64,000 bases of DNA from Halorussus halophilus (lineage in GTDB: Archaea; Halobacteriota; Halobacteria; Halobacteriales; Haladaptataceae): the NCBI RefSeq assembly GCF_008831545.1, contig NZ_CP044524.1, forward strand, positions 310,001-374,000, written 5' to 3'. Within the stretch, counting starts at the first letter, position 1. Each line of letters starts with the position of its first letter. The position numbers were made by a program, and so were the translations under genes. Under the pieces are notes generated by a model, which did no database searches, was not told the origin of the DNA, and was given only the letters and a program-made list of their open reading frames with translations. Positions 43,648 to 52,486 of this stretch are shown in pieces.

Positions 43648-44628
43648 ATGTCCGCAGAAACAATTGGGAGTCGGTCGGTGACTCGTGTCGGTCGCTGGGT
43701 ACTAATGACCGGTAACCGGACCCGTGTCGCGGGTGCGCTGTTGCTCGCTATCTTCGGCGTACTCGTAGGGCTTGCATTCGTTGGTTTAGTTCCGCGCGTG
43801 CCGTCTACCCCGATGTACTTCCTCTTCAGCGCGATTATCGGCGGCAATCTCACGCTCATCACCGTCGTCTTGTCCATCAATCAACTCGTCCTCTCGCGGG
43901 AACTCGGTGCACCGGGCGACCTGAACCGACGGATTCGAGAGGCAGTCAAGTATCGTGATCAGGTTGCGGACACTACGAATTCGACTCCGATTCCGTATTC
44001 TCCCGCCGACTTCCTACTTCATCTTCACGAGACACTTACGGACCAAGCGATAGCGCTTCGAGAGTCAACGTCACCAGACCACGATGAGAGGCTGAACGAC
44101 CGCGTCGCTGACCTCGTCGGGAGCCTCACGAGTGACGCCGAAAACGTGACGCGGACGTTAGATACGACCGCAGTGGATATCTTCGCCGTCATCGAGGCGA
44201 CGCTCGGGACGAACCACGCCGAACAACTATACGAGATTACGGCAATCGAAGCAGAGTTCGACCAACTAACGGACGAACAGCGACGACTACTGGAACAACT
44301 TCACGAGCAACTACTCCACATCGACACTGCTCGGAAGTACTATCGAACCATCTACGTCGAGAAAGAACTCTCGTTACTCTCCCGAGTGCTGTTGTACGTC
44401 GGCGTCCCCGCAGAAGTTCTCTCGGCCATCCTCCTCGCAATCTACGGTGCTATCGGCTCCGGGCCGCCAGCACCGGACTGGCTACTCCCGCTCGCTCTGG
44501 TTACCACGACGTTCGGGTTCGCTCCGCTAGCCATCCTCTTCGCGTACGTCCTTCGATTGTCTTGGGTCGCACAACTAAACACGTCTATCGCACCGTTCTC
44601 GGCCACGAAAGACGACAGTCGATTGTGA
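43648..44628 (+). CDS. membrane protein with cytoplasmic helical middle, unrecognised
   Basis: A 326-residue protein. Two N-terminal helices (about 27-50 and 57-82), a soluble, charged, mostly helical region (90-235), and two or three C-terminal helices (245-310). I do not recognise the family. It follows the DUF4396 gene by 10 bases and is convergent with the first YHS permease. Possibly a channel-like or bestrophin-like protein, but no motif proves it. Confidence 0.7.
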   Translation: MSAETIGSRSVTRVGRWVLMTGNRTRVAGALLLAIFGVLVGLAFVGLVPRVPSTPMYFLFSAIIGGNLTLITVVLSINQLVLSRELGAPGDLNRRIREAVKYRDQVADTTNSTPIPYSPADFLLHLHETLTDQAIALRESTSPDHDERLNDRVADLVGSLTSDAENVTRTLDTTAVDIFAVIEATLGTNHAEQLYEITAIEAEFDQLTDEQRRLLEQLHEQLLHIDTARKYYRTIYVEKELSLLSRVLLYVGVPAEVLSAILLAIYGAIGSGPPAPDWLLPLALVTTTFGFAPLAILFAYVLRLSWVAQLNTSIAPFSATKDDSRL

Positions 44629-44672
44629 CCTGAGAAGGAGTTTGACGACGGTATCGGTTCTTGCGCTGTCAC

Positions 44673-46073
44673 TCAGTGGTGTTCGTGTCCCTGCGCGACA
44701 CCGCCTTCATTGACTTCTGGTCGTCTGTGAAACTCGGCAGGTGCTTTCTCGAACGACCATTTGCACGTCTTCGAACAGAAGTAGAACGTTTCGCCTTGGT
44801 GGGTGATACTCGGCCCGTCATCTCTGGTTCGCATCCCACACACCGGGTCACGGTACTGTCCCGGCGCGCCGAGTCCGCGGCGGTAGACGTAGAGGAGAAA
44901 CCCAGAGAGAGCGAACGCAATCAGGTTGAGATGGAAGGTGTAATTGAACTCGAAATACGTCTGCTCGGTTGCCGTCTGTCCACCAGCCAGATTCGGGACG
45001 ATACCGAGCGCGTCGAATAGTTGTTCCATGAGAAAACCTGTGAACGCCATCGTCACGAAGAAGACGCTGAGAATGTAAGCCATCACCTTCCAGCCGTAGT
45101 ACTTCCGATAGACGTTCAGGACGGGAATCGTGATGAGGTCGGCGTAGACGAACGCGATGACACCTGCAAAGCTGATGCCGCCACCCCACAGTGCGACGGC
45201 GAACGGGACGTTGCCCATGCTCCCGACGAAGCTAATCACGGCGATTGTCACCCCCATGACTGCGTTCTCAGCACTCGCCAGCAGGCTATCGCCTTGCAAG
45301 AAGAGCGCGTTCCAGACCCACTGGGGGACGAACACGATGACGAAGCCGGAGACGAGGAATCCTGCGATAACGTCCTTGTAGAGCATCGACCACTCCTTGC
45401 GGTACTGGTTCCCGACCTTGTACCAGCCGCCCCACGACAACAGTTCGTCTCGCCACCCACCACTACTCGCTATCTCCTGCTCGTAGGTCTCCATACACCC
45501 CGCAGAACAGAACTTGCGTGTCTCACCACCATCGGTCACGAACGAGAACTCGTCTTTGCCCTCCATTCCACAGGTCGGGTCTTCGGTGATACCCTGTTCG
45601 TAGTCACGGTGATTGAGTGCGTCACGAGCCTCCGCAAACAACGATTCGGGGAGCGTCAGATGAACGAGGAGTGCCATCACCACGATGAGGATGAGGCCAC
45701 CGAGGAGTTCGGCGACGAGAAACTCCCACCCAAGCAGAATCAGAATCATGAGGCCGAGTTCGACGATGAGATTCGTCGAGGCGAACATAAATGCGAGGAC
45801 GTTCACAGCGTGCGCTCCCTTCTTGAACAGGCCCTTGCCGATTGCGACGGCTCCGAAGCTACAACCACTACTCGCCGCACCGAACACCGTCGCTCTCGTA
45901 AGTCCACCGAGGTCGTCGTCCCCAAGCACTCGTGCCATCCGCTCTTTCGAGACGTACACTTGGACGAGACTCGTAATGACGAGGCCCATGATGATCGCCC
46001 ACGCGGCCGTCCAGAGGAATCCGATGCCGATGCGCAGCGCTTCGAGGATGCCATCAGCGAGAGCGGATTGCAT
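44673..46073 (-). CDS. PF03773-type permease with two YHS/TRASH metal-binding domains
   Basis: A 466-residue membrane protein. Helices in the first half include the family motif GAASSGCSFGAVAIGKGLFKKGA near residue 70. A cytoplasmic insert at about 165-200 is a YHS/TRASH domain (EDPTCGME...RKFCSAGCMETYEQE). The second half carries SFVGSMGNVPFAVALWGGGISFAGV. A second YHS domain ends the protein (DPVCGMRTRDD...YFCSKTCKWSFEKAPAEF), followed by a His-rich tail (GHEHH). It probably binds and moves copper or a related soft metal. A paralogue with one YHS domain is at 56838. Confidence 0.9.
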   Translation of the reverse strand: MQSALADGILEALRIGIGFLWTAAWAIIMGLVITSLVQVYVSKERMARVLGDDDLGGLTRATVFGAASSGCSFGAVAIGKGLFKKGAHAVNVLAFMFASTNLIVELGLMILILLGWEFLVAELLGGLILIVVMALLVHLTLPESLFAEARDALNHRDYEQGITEDPTCGMEGKDEFSFVTDGGETRKFCSAGCMETYEQEIASSGGWRDELLSWGGWYKVGNQYRKEWSMLYKDVIAGFLVSGFVIVFVPQWVWNALFLQGDSLLASAENAVMGVTIAVISFVGSMGNVPFAVALWGGGISFAGVIAFVYADLITIPVLNVYRKYYGWKVMAYILSVFFVTMAFTGFLMEQLFDALGIVPNLAGGQTATEQTYFEFNYTFHLNLIAFALSGFLLYVYRRGLGAPGQYRDPVCGMRTRDDGPSITHQGETFYFCSKTCKWSFEKAPAEFHRRPEVNEGGVAQGHEHH

Positions 46074-46294
46074 GGCTACAGTATCGACGGCATCCGATTT
46101 GCCAGTTGCTCTTCGGAAGGTGAAGATGTCACTGTGGAAATTTAGGTTTCAAAGCCGTAATTAAACGGGACCTCGCCCCAGAATTCTTTCGGTCGGCTGC
46201 CGAGCTGGTACTGTTGATTTAGTACTGGCTCTCGTGGTGTTTTCGAGTCGGTTGTTTTTGTGAACTCCAGCAGAATAGTACCCGTTTGTTCGCT

Positions 46295-46533
46295 TTAGTC
46301 TTCGAAACGCTCGGATAAATCTTGGTAGTAGGGTGCAGGCTTTCGAATAATATCGACCAGGCACGAGCCTTGGAGATGACGAACGTTACCGAGCACAACG
46401 ACATTGACGCCTTTGGCCTCAAGAATCAGATTTGACTTCTCTTTCAACGTATCTTCGTGGAGAGCCAAAGCGGACGCAAGAAGCCCTCGGGGCGTGAGAA
46501 AGTGAAAGAACGTCTCGATTGATCGCAGGATAA
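46295..46533 (-). pseudogene. remnant of an unrecognised gene (no start codon)
   Basis: An open minus-strand frame ends with TAA at 46295 and reads back about 78 codons to the Met-rich gene without an ATG: ETFFHFLTPRGLLASALALH, then KEKSNLILEAKGVNVVVLGN and DIIRKPAPYYQDLSERFED. The composition is protein-like. I do not recognise the family. It looks like the C-terminal part of a gene that lost its 5' end. Confidence 0.4.
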
Positions 46534-47544
46534 CTAGTAAGCAGTTGTCGTCGTGTTCTGCACTGAGTTTTGAACGCGGACCGTTGCACTGTCCGCTACC
46601 GGAGTCTCGTTGACCCTGTACGGACCATCACCATCAGGGAAGTCGAACAGCTCGTTTCCGTTACTGTCCCGGTGAAGCATCGCAGTAAGTGTCTGGCCCT
46701 CAGCAGTCCCGAGTTGGCGCGAGAATTGAGCCATCAGTACGTGCATTCGTGCGAAGTCGCGGGTTTGATTTCGCATCAGTGCTCGCATCTGTTCGGGGTC
46801 GTGCGTCTCGTTGAGCATCAGTTGGAGCATGCGCGTCTCCCGGGCTTCCGTCCGGTTCAGCAATCGCATCATCTCTTGCATCTGCGACTGGGTTACGTTC
46901 CTGCTTGCCCGCATGGTCTCCATCATCTCCTGCATCTGCTGGAAATCACCAGTCTGGTTACTCATGAGTTCAAGCATGCGTGGATGCACCGACTGATTCA
47001 TCATCTGGTGCATCAGCCGGTGGCGCTCTTGGTCTTCGACCGCCTCGTGCATGTGTTCGTGCATCTGCTGTCGAGTCTGATTCTGCATCATTCTCTGTCC
47101 CATCGTCTGGTTCATCATCATGAACATCCGCTGTTCACGGGTCTGCGTCTGATTCAGCAACCCACGCATCCGAGCCATCTGTGCCGGAATTTGGACGTTC
47201 GACTCGACTATCGTAACGGGAACGGTAACGTTCTCATAGTATCCTGCAGGAAGGTAGTCACTGTAGCCGACGACGGCCCCACTCTCGTTGTGAATAGCGA
47301 TGAAACCACCCGCTGGAAGCCCCGCAGAACTCACCGTTACGGTCGTTCCATTCGTGGTTTGGTTCTCGAAGGTGACGTTCGATTGGTTCGAGTCTTGTTC
47401 GAGAACCGCGTGCTGCGATAGTTGTTCATCGACTGAATCCGAACTCGTCTGAGCTGTACTCCCTACGGCGATGGTACTTCCTCCTGCAACGAGGAGTACG
47501 GTGAGTGTCACTGCAGTTAGTTGGACAGCGTTTAATCGTGTCAT
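46534..47544 (-). CDS. secreted DUF7282 protein with a long Met/His-rich insertion
   Basis: A 336-residue protein. Signal peptide (LTAVTLTVLLVAGGSTIAVG). Residues 68-110 are the first half of a DUF7282-type beta domain (VTVSSAGLPAGGFIAIHNES...VVGYSDYLPAGYYENVTV). Its second half resumes at about 286 (LTAMLHRDSNGNELFDFPDGDGPYRV). Between them, residues 120-275 are helical and contain about 29 Met, several His and roughly nine N-x-S/T sequons, arranged in loose repeats (MLELMSNQTGDFQQMQEMME). Met/His clusters bind Cu(I)/Cu(II), so it is probably a secreted copper-binding protein. Neighbours are a YHS permease and a CuA lipoprotein. Confidence 0.85.
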   Translation of the reverse strand: MTRLNAVQLTAVTLTVLLVAGGSTIAVGSTAQTSSDSVDEQLSQHAVLEQDSNQSNVTFENQTTNGTTVTVSSAGLPAGGFIAIHNESGAVVGYSDYLPAGYYENVTVPVTIVESNVQIPAQMARMRGLLNQTQTREQRMFMMMNQTMGQRMMQNQTRQQMHEHMHEAVEDQERHRLMHQMMNQSVHPRMLELMSNQTGDFQQMQEMMETMRASRNVTQSQMQEMMRLLNRTEARETRMLQLMLNETHDPEQMRALMRNQTRDFARMHVLMAQFSRQLGTAEGQTLTAMLHRDSNGNELFDFPDGDGPYRVNETPVADSATVRVQNSVQNTTTTAY

Positions 47545-47627
47545 TATTCCCCTCACCAAGGAAACTCGTCGTCAGTCATCAATAAATAGGCAACGGCACT
47601 ACGACTCCAGAATTAGGAGAAGCCGTC

Positions 47628-48218
47628 CTACGTGACGACTAACCCGCCGTCGATTTCCATGTAGGGATGGCCGTACCCACAATACGTGAGACAACTGAGC
47701 GTATAATCGCCGCGCCGAGTCGCACGTAACTGTCGAACGACTGGCGTCGTGGCACTGTGGGGGAGGGAAACGGGATGCATCATCATGCCACCGCGCATGT
47801 GAAACTGACCGGACGGCATGATAGCGAGGCTGTGGTCAGGATACTGCTCGTTCGCCTCTTCTAACAGTTCGTGAAAGTCGCCGTCGGATGGATGTGGAAT
47901 GCGTTCCTCGTTTCGCTCTTCGAGCGTCTCGTGGTCAGGGAATGCGTTTCGGACCGACTCTGGAAGAGAGCCTACGCTTTGGCTCGAAAGCGTGTTGAAC
48001 GCGACGATACGGAGGCTGTCGCCACGATTCAAGACGACACGCTCCTGTTCTTCGCTGTTTCCATCGACCAAGACGAACCCCCAGTGGTAGGAGCCGACGT
48101 ATATCGTCTTGTCGGGCTGCACACTTCCCGGGAAAGACCCGGAGAGACAGCCAGCGAGACTCACGATTCCGACGCTGAGACTAGAGAGGAACTCACGCCG
48201 CCGTACCGTGGAAGTCAT
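47628..48218 (-). CDS. lipoprotein with a CuA-type copper site
   Basis: A 196-residue exported lipoprotein (RRREFLSSLSVGIVSLAGC, Cys24). The cupredoxin-like body starts KTIYVGSYHWGFVLVDG. The end carries CLTYCGYGHPYM, Cys176-x3-Cys180-x3-His184-x2-Met187, the spacing of the binuclear CuA centre of cytochrome oxidase subunit II and nitrous oxide reductase. The further His ligand could be H148 or H154 in MMMHPVSLPH; a Met/His patch (QFHMRGGMMMH) is also there. It lacks the oxidase membrane helices. It could be a copper chaperone or electron carrier. It overlaps the SHOCT gene upstream by 4 bases. Confidence 0.85.
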   Translation of the reverse strand: MTSTVRRREFLSSLSVGIVSLAGCLSGSFPGSVQPDKTIYVGSYHWGFVLVDGNSEEQERVVLNRGDSLRIVAFNTLSSQSVGSLPESVRNAFPDHETLEERNEERIPHPSDGDFHELLEEANEQYPDHSLAIMPSGQFHMRGGMMMHPVSLPHSATTPVVRQLRATRRGDYTLSCLTYCGYGHPYMEIDGGLVVT

Positions 48219-48592
48219 GGCTGTAACTCGCGTGACCCCTCACTGTTGAGTTTCGTCCGTCGATTCTCGAACTCTTCGTCGGAGATATCACCACGAGCGT
48301 ACGCCGTACGGAGCTCTTCCAATGCCGAATCTCGAGACGACTGTGTTTCGGTCACGCGTCGGAACACGAGGTATCCCCCGCCGAGCAAGACGAGCAGGAA
48401 TCCGAGTTGGAGAGCCATGCCGATAAGGGGCCACCAGCCACCGCTGGTCCCATAGCCGCCCATCATCCCGCCATAGCCCATCATGCCGCCGAATCCCATC
48501 CCCATCGTGAGCATCGGAAGGACGATGATCGCACCGATGATGAGGAGGATGATGGTCGCCGTGTCGAGTTGATTCGATGACGAGGACGCCAT
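48215..48592 (-). CDS. SHOCT-domain membrane protein with Met/Gly-rich loop
   Basis: A 125-residue protein. A first helix (TIILLIIGAIIVLPMLTMG) is followed by a Gly/Met loop (GMGFGGMMGYGGMMGGYG), a second helix (55-78), and a C-terminal SHOCT domain (LEELRTAYARGDISDEEFENRRTKL). The Met/Gly loop may help bind copper. SHOCT segments occur as short interaction modules. It overlaps the neighbours at both ends (1 base with the DUF302 gene, 4 bases with the CuA gene), so all three are an operon. Confidence 0.87.
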   Translation of the reverse strand: MASSSSNQLDTATIILLIIGAIIVLPMLTMGMGFGGMMGYGGMMGGYGTSGGWWPLIGMALQLGFLLVLLGGGYLVFRRVTETQSSRDSALEELRTAYARGDISDEEFENRRTKLNSEGSRELQP

Positions 48593-49014
48593 CAGTTTTC
48601 CGCCTCCGAGATGGTTCCGAGTTCGTCCGTAACTCTTGTTAGAACACGCTCGAATCGGTCGTGGACTTCGTCCGCGATGGCGTCGAGTGCCCCGTTGTCG
48701 GCGACTCCGACGAGTTGGTTCGGCTCGACTGCACTCACCTGTACGTCACCGTCGTCGGTCTCGTAGACGATGACGTTACACGGGAGCAACGCGCCGAGTT
48801 CGATTTCCTCGGACAATCCTTCGTGTGCTAGTTCTGGGTTGCACGCACCGAGAATCCGGTACTGACGGAACTCTTCGCCGAGTTTCTCTTTCAGTGTTGC
48901 TTGCACGTCGATGTCGCAAAGAACGCCGAATCCCTCCTCTTCTAGGGCCTCAACGGTTGCGTCCACGGTCTCTTCGAACTCTCCGGCCACTTTCGCTTGC
49001 ATCGTATAGTGCAT
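48592..49014 (-). CDS. DUF302-family protein
   Basis: A 140-residue protein matching DUF302: AKVAGEFEETVDATVEALEEEGFGVLCDIDV, then YRILGACNPELAHEGLSEE, and LLPCNVIVYETDDGDVQVSAVEP. Its conserved Cys (ACNP, LPCN) lie close in the fold. DUF302 proteins occur with copper and sulfur genes, and their function is not settled. First gene of the three-gene unit with the SHOCT and CuA genes. Start: ATG at 49014 (GTG at 49023 is an alternative). Confidence 0.88.
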   Translation of the reverse strand: MHYTMQAKVAGEFEETVDATVEALEEEGFGVLCDIDVQATLKEKLGEEFRQYRILGACNPELAHEGLSEEIELGALLPCNVIVYETDDGDVQVSAVEPNQLVGVADNGALDAIADEVHDRFERVLTRVTDELGTISEAEN

Positions 49015-49178
49015 ATCTAACACAACTACCGGCTTCCAGTTAACCCTACGTGTTATTCCCGTTGTCTGAGAAACGTGGATAGAGAGTCAACTGAACCGCC
49101 TACTGTGGGGTGGTTCGGTTTCCATCGGTCTCTTACCGTTCGTCTCGTGCTTGCGCTTGACTGGCACTTCCCGCGATT

Positions 49179-49367
49179 CTAACTGCGAAAATAAGAGGCA
49201 AGACGCGATTGTACTTGGCGGTACAGACCGTACAGTCTCTCGCGCATTTGGATAGGATAGCCGAGGACGTACTCAAGCCAGCCAAGTCTTTCGAGGAGTG
49301 AACGCCCAACTGCTTCGTACTGTTCGATGTATGCGTCGAGACCGAGAATCCGACCCCAACCGTTATA
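49179..49367 (-). pseudogene. remnant of an unrecognised gene
   Basis: Within the 400-base gap before the HMA gene, a minus-strand frame ends with TAG at 49179 and reads back about 62 codons to a TAG near 49368 without an ATG. It contains GRILGLDAYIEQYEAVGRSL and LEYVLGYPIQMRERLYGLYR, protein-like and helical. I do not recognise it. Likely the end of a lost gene. Confidence 0.4.
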
Positions 49368-49424
49368 CTACCGTTCGTAACGCGAAACTCTTGCTGGTCC
49401 GACTTCGGTCCAAAACGGAGCTAA

Positions 49425-49622
49425 TTATTCGGAGGCGTCGTACCCCGCCTCGGTGACTACTGTAACGAGTTCGTCCGTTGCGACATCCCCTTCGACGGTT
49501 GCAGAATTGGTTTCCCGGTCTGCGTCCGCCGTCGCAACTCCGGTGACGCCCTCTAATGCCTCTTCGACAGTTTGCTCGCAGTGTCCACACGTCATTCCTT
49601 CGACCGTGATCGTCTGACTCAT
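49425..49622 (-). CDS. HMA-domain copper chaperone (CopZ-like)
   Basis: A 65-residue heavy-metal-associated domain. The metal-binding loop is GMTCGHC (residues 9-15), with the typical babbabb pattern around it (TITVEGMTCGHCEQTVEEAL, then GVATADADRETNSATVEGDV). It delivers Cu(I) to transporters. The copper P-type ATPase of this region (61141) lacks HMA domains, so this chaperone may serve it or another ATPase elsewhere. Confidence 0.95.
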   Translation of the reverse strand: MSQTITVEGMTCGHCEQTVEEALEGVTGVATADADRETNSATVEGDVATDELVTVVTEAGYDASE

Positions 49623-49891
49623 TCCATAGGACTAGATGGCCTATTACGTTTTGTCTATTTCTACTTCACAACCAAGGATGATGGCGGGGAGTAAACATTG
49701 AATAGAAAGTTTTCACCCATTCTATTTTTGTCTTTTTAGGTGACGGGGGATATTCTCTAATCGCTGCGATGCCAGACTACCGTAACGGAAGAATAGGCCA
49801 GAACCAAGACCTGTGTCGGCGGAGTACTGAGACGATCGACAGACGGTCGCCGGAGCAATCAGGGATGAAACTCTATCGACCAGGTTCGTTT

Positions 49892-50386
49892 CTACGGGTC
49901 TGTCGGGTCGTCGATCCAGTTGTAGCACCGGAACACTTCTTGATCCGTCGTCAACATCTCGATCGGAATCAATCCCTTTCCACCACGCGCCCCGACTTTC
50001 GTCTTCGACGGGTCGTCACTGACGAACATCGCTTTCGCGTTGAGTCGGAACGTAATCTCCAACTCGCCTCGGAGTTCCTCATCTGGGTCGAACTCCATCT
50101 CGACGTCTTTTGGACCCACGCCGAATCGTACGTGGCCATCGGGAGATTCGACGGCGACGTCGTGACTCTTCAGTCCACCTGAGATATCGGTGAGCCAGTC
50201 TATCATCTCGTCGCGAGTCAATGATTGGTGAAGGTCGAACTCTCCTCGCTCACCCACGTCTCCTTCGTCGAACACGAACTCAGGATACTGGAGATCTTCT
50301 TCGGGAAGCGCGTGTTCTTCGTCGTCGTTCGACTCCTCGTCAACAGACGCTTCCGCGTCCGAGTCGTGACTATCGTCGTCAGTCAT
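49892..50386 (-). CDS. amphi-Trp domain protein
   Basis: A 164-residue protein. Residues 1-40 are disordered and acidic. The rest fits the halobacterial amphi-Trp domain: FDLHQSLTRDEMIDWLTDISGGL, then ELRGELEITFRLNAK. It overlaps the upstream ATP-binding protein gene by 8 bases, so it is the sixth gene of the ABC transporter operon. A role in that transporter is inferred from position only. Confidence 0.85.
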   Translation of the reverse strand: MTDDDSHDSDAEASVDEESNDDEEHALPEEDLQYPEFVFDEGDVGERGEFDLHQSLTRDEMIDWLTDISGGLKSHDVAVESPDGHVRFGVGPKDVEMEFDPDEELRGELEITFRLNAKAMFVSDDPSKTKVGARGGKGLIPIEMLTTDQEVFRCYNWIDDPTDP

Positions 50387-51422
50387 TAGCTCGTTCCCCT
50401 TCGACGAATTCTTCGGCGTAGTGGCACTTCGATTCGGCGTCGCCGACCGCTTGGAAGTCAGGCACTGACTGACTACATTCTTCGTCAGCTACTGGACAAC
50501 GGGTATGGAAGACACACCCGTCTGGCGGGTTCACCGGACTCGGGATATCTCCTTCCAACGTGACTCGCTCGGTGTTCGAGTTCGACTCTAAGTCCGGAAT
50601 CGCAGACAGTAGCGTGTCCGTGTACGGGTGAGTGGGTTGCTCGAACAATTGCGCCGTCGGTGCAACCTCCATGAGTTGACCTAAGTACATTACTGCGACG
50701 CGGTCGGCGATGTGCTCGACGACATTCAAGTCGTGGGCGATGAACAGATACGTGAGATCGAGTTCGTCCTGCAACCGCATGAGGAGGTTGAGGATTTTCG
50801 CTTGCACGCTCACGTCGAGTGCCGAGACTGGTTCGTCGAGCACGAGTACCTGTGGGTCGAGGGCGACGGCACGAGCGATAGCAACGCGTTGTGCCTGTCC
50901 ACCGGAGAGTTCGTGGGGATGTCGGTCAGCGTAGGTCGGCGACAGATTGACCAGTTCGAGGAGTTCAGCAACTCGTTCACGCCGTCGCTCCGCACTCCAC
51001 CCGTTGGACCGAAGCGGTTCCTCGATGCACTGCTCGACGGTGATTCGTGGGTCTAAACTCGACTTGGGGTCTTGGAACACCATTCCGATGTCCGCCAACA
51101 CTTCTGACGACCTGTCGGTCACCCCACCGAGCGATTCTCCGTCGAACAGTACTTCTCCACTCGTCGGTTCGTGCAAACCGGTGATTACGTTGGCAATCGT
51201 CGATTTTCCGCTTCCGCTCTCGCCGACGAGCGCGAGCGTCTCGCCTCTCTGAATCTGGAAGGACACGCCCGACACTGCGTTGACGTACTCTCTATTTCGA
51301 AGGAGTCGATTCACCACCGAGTCGTCTACCGGAAACCGCTTGACGACGTCACGAACTTCGATGACTGCTGGCTTCTCTCGCGACGACTCCGGGTGAACTG
51401 AGCGACTGTCTTGCTGGTTCAT
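50379..51422 (-). CDS. dipeptide/nickel-type ABC transporter ATP-binding protein (DppF-like)
   Basis: A 347-residue ATPase that powers uptake. Walker A GESGSGKST at about residues 73-81, Q-loop VFQDPKSSLDPRITV, signature LSGGQAQR, Walker B VLVLDEPVSALD, His switch IAHDLN. The C-terminal OppDF extension (TLEGDIPSPVNPPDGCVFHTRCPVADEECSQ) has three or four Cys that resemble the Fe-S or metal-binding tail of these proteins. It overlaps the partner ATPase by 4 bases. Confidence 0.95.
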   Translation of the reverse strand: MNQQDSRSVHPESSREKPAVIEVRDVVKRFPVDDSVVNRLLRNREYVNAVSGVSFQIQRGETLALVGESGSGKSTIANVITGLHEPTSGEVLFDGESLGGVTDRSSEVLADIGMVFQDPKSSLDPRITVEQCIEEPLRSNGWSAERRRERVAELLELVNLSPTYADRHPHELSGGQAQRVAIARAVALDPQVLVLDEPVSALDVSVQAKILNLLMRLQDELDLTYLFIAHDLNVVEHIADRVAVMYLGQLMEVAPTAQLFEQPTHPYTDTLLSAIPDLESNSNTERVTLEGDIPSPVNPPDGCVFHTRCPVADEECSQSVPDFQAVGDAESKCHYAEEFVEGERAND

Positions 51423-52486
51423 TCTCCTTCCTCCTCGACGGTGTTAGCAGTTGGTGTCGCATGGGGCACTTCGTGGAGGTTGCAACACTTCGCCTCGTGG
51501 TCCCCAGCAACGCCGTGCGTTTCGATTGCCCCTTCGCGACACGCATTACTTGCGTACTCACATCGCTGTGCGAACGGACACCCCGTTATCCCACCGATCA
51601 TGTCCGGAACCTCACCTTCCATGACGTTCAACGGCTCTTTCCTCGACGTATTCTGTGGCATGCAGTCGAGGAGCGAACGCGTATAGGGGTGTTGTGGGTC
51701 GTGGAGGATTTGTTCAGTACGCCCCGTCTCCATTATCTCACCACCGTACATCACGATGACGCGGTCACAGAGTTCGGCGACGACGCCCAAGTCGTGGGTG
51801 ATCAGCAGCACCGCCATGCCGAGTTCCTCGTTGAGTTGCTTGATTCGGTCGAGAATCTGCGCCTGGATGGTCACGTCGAGTGCCGTCGTCGGTTCGTCAG
51901 CGATGAGGAGGTCTGGCTCTCTCGCGAGCGCAATCGCCAACATCGCGCGCTGCCGCATCCCACCCGAGAACTCGTGTGGATACGCATCGACGCGCTGGTC
52001 GGGACGTGGAATCCCGACTTGCTCCATCAACTCTACTGCTCGCCGCTGTTTCTCACGCCACTCGCGTCGCTTACTGAACCCTGGAACCTTGAGATAGTCT
52101 AAGAGACGTTGAGACTCTGGAGATTCGTGGACCTTGAGTGACTCTACGATCTGTTCACTCACCTTGTACACGGGATTCAGGGTCGTCATCGGGTCTTGGA
52201 ACACCATCGCCATACCATCACCACGGATGCGACGAATCGTCCTGTCGTCTGCAGTCGTCATCTCTGTCCCGCGGAATTGGATCGAACCCTGCGCAATCTC
52301 TCCGGGGTCTTCTAATCGAGCGAGCGAGAGTGCTGTGACGGATTTCCCGCTCCCACTCTCACCGACGATGCCAACTATCTCGTCGTCGTTCACGCTGAAG
52401 GATAGCCCATTCACCGCGTGGACTGGTTCGCCTCCAGTGTTGAATTGAGTGTGCAGTCCTTCTACGTCGAGAATTTTTTCACTCAT
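51419..52486 (-). CDS. dipeptide/nickel-type ABC transporter ATP-binding protein (DppD-like)
   Basis: A 355-residue ATPase. Walker A GESGSGKSV, Q-loop VFQDPMTTLNPVYKV, signature FSGGMRQR, Walker B LLIADEPTTALD, His switch ITHDLG. The C terminus again has the OppDF Cys segment (GCPFAQRCEYASNACREG). With DppF, DppB, DppC and the binding protein it forms a full importer. It overlaps its neighbours by 4 bases at each end. Confidence 0.95.
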   Translation of the reverse strand: MSEKILDVEGLHTQFNTGGEPVHAVNGLSFSVNDDEIVGIVGESGSGKSVTALSLARLEDPGEIAQGSIQFRGTEMTTADDRTIRRIRGDGMAMVFQDPMTTLNPVYKVSEQIVESLKVHESPESQRLLDYLKVPGFSKRREWREKQRRAVELMEQVGIPRPDQRVDAYPHEFSGGMRQRAMLAIALAREPDLLIADEPTTALDVTIQAQILDRIKQLNEELGMAVLLITHDLGVVAELCDRVIVMYGGEIMETGRTEQILHDPQHPYTRSLLDCMPQNTSRKEPLNVMEGEVPDMIGGITGCPFAQRCEYASNACREGAIETHGVAGDHEAKCCNLHEVPHATPTANTVEEEGE

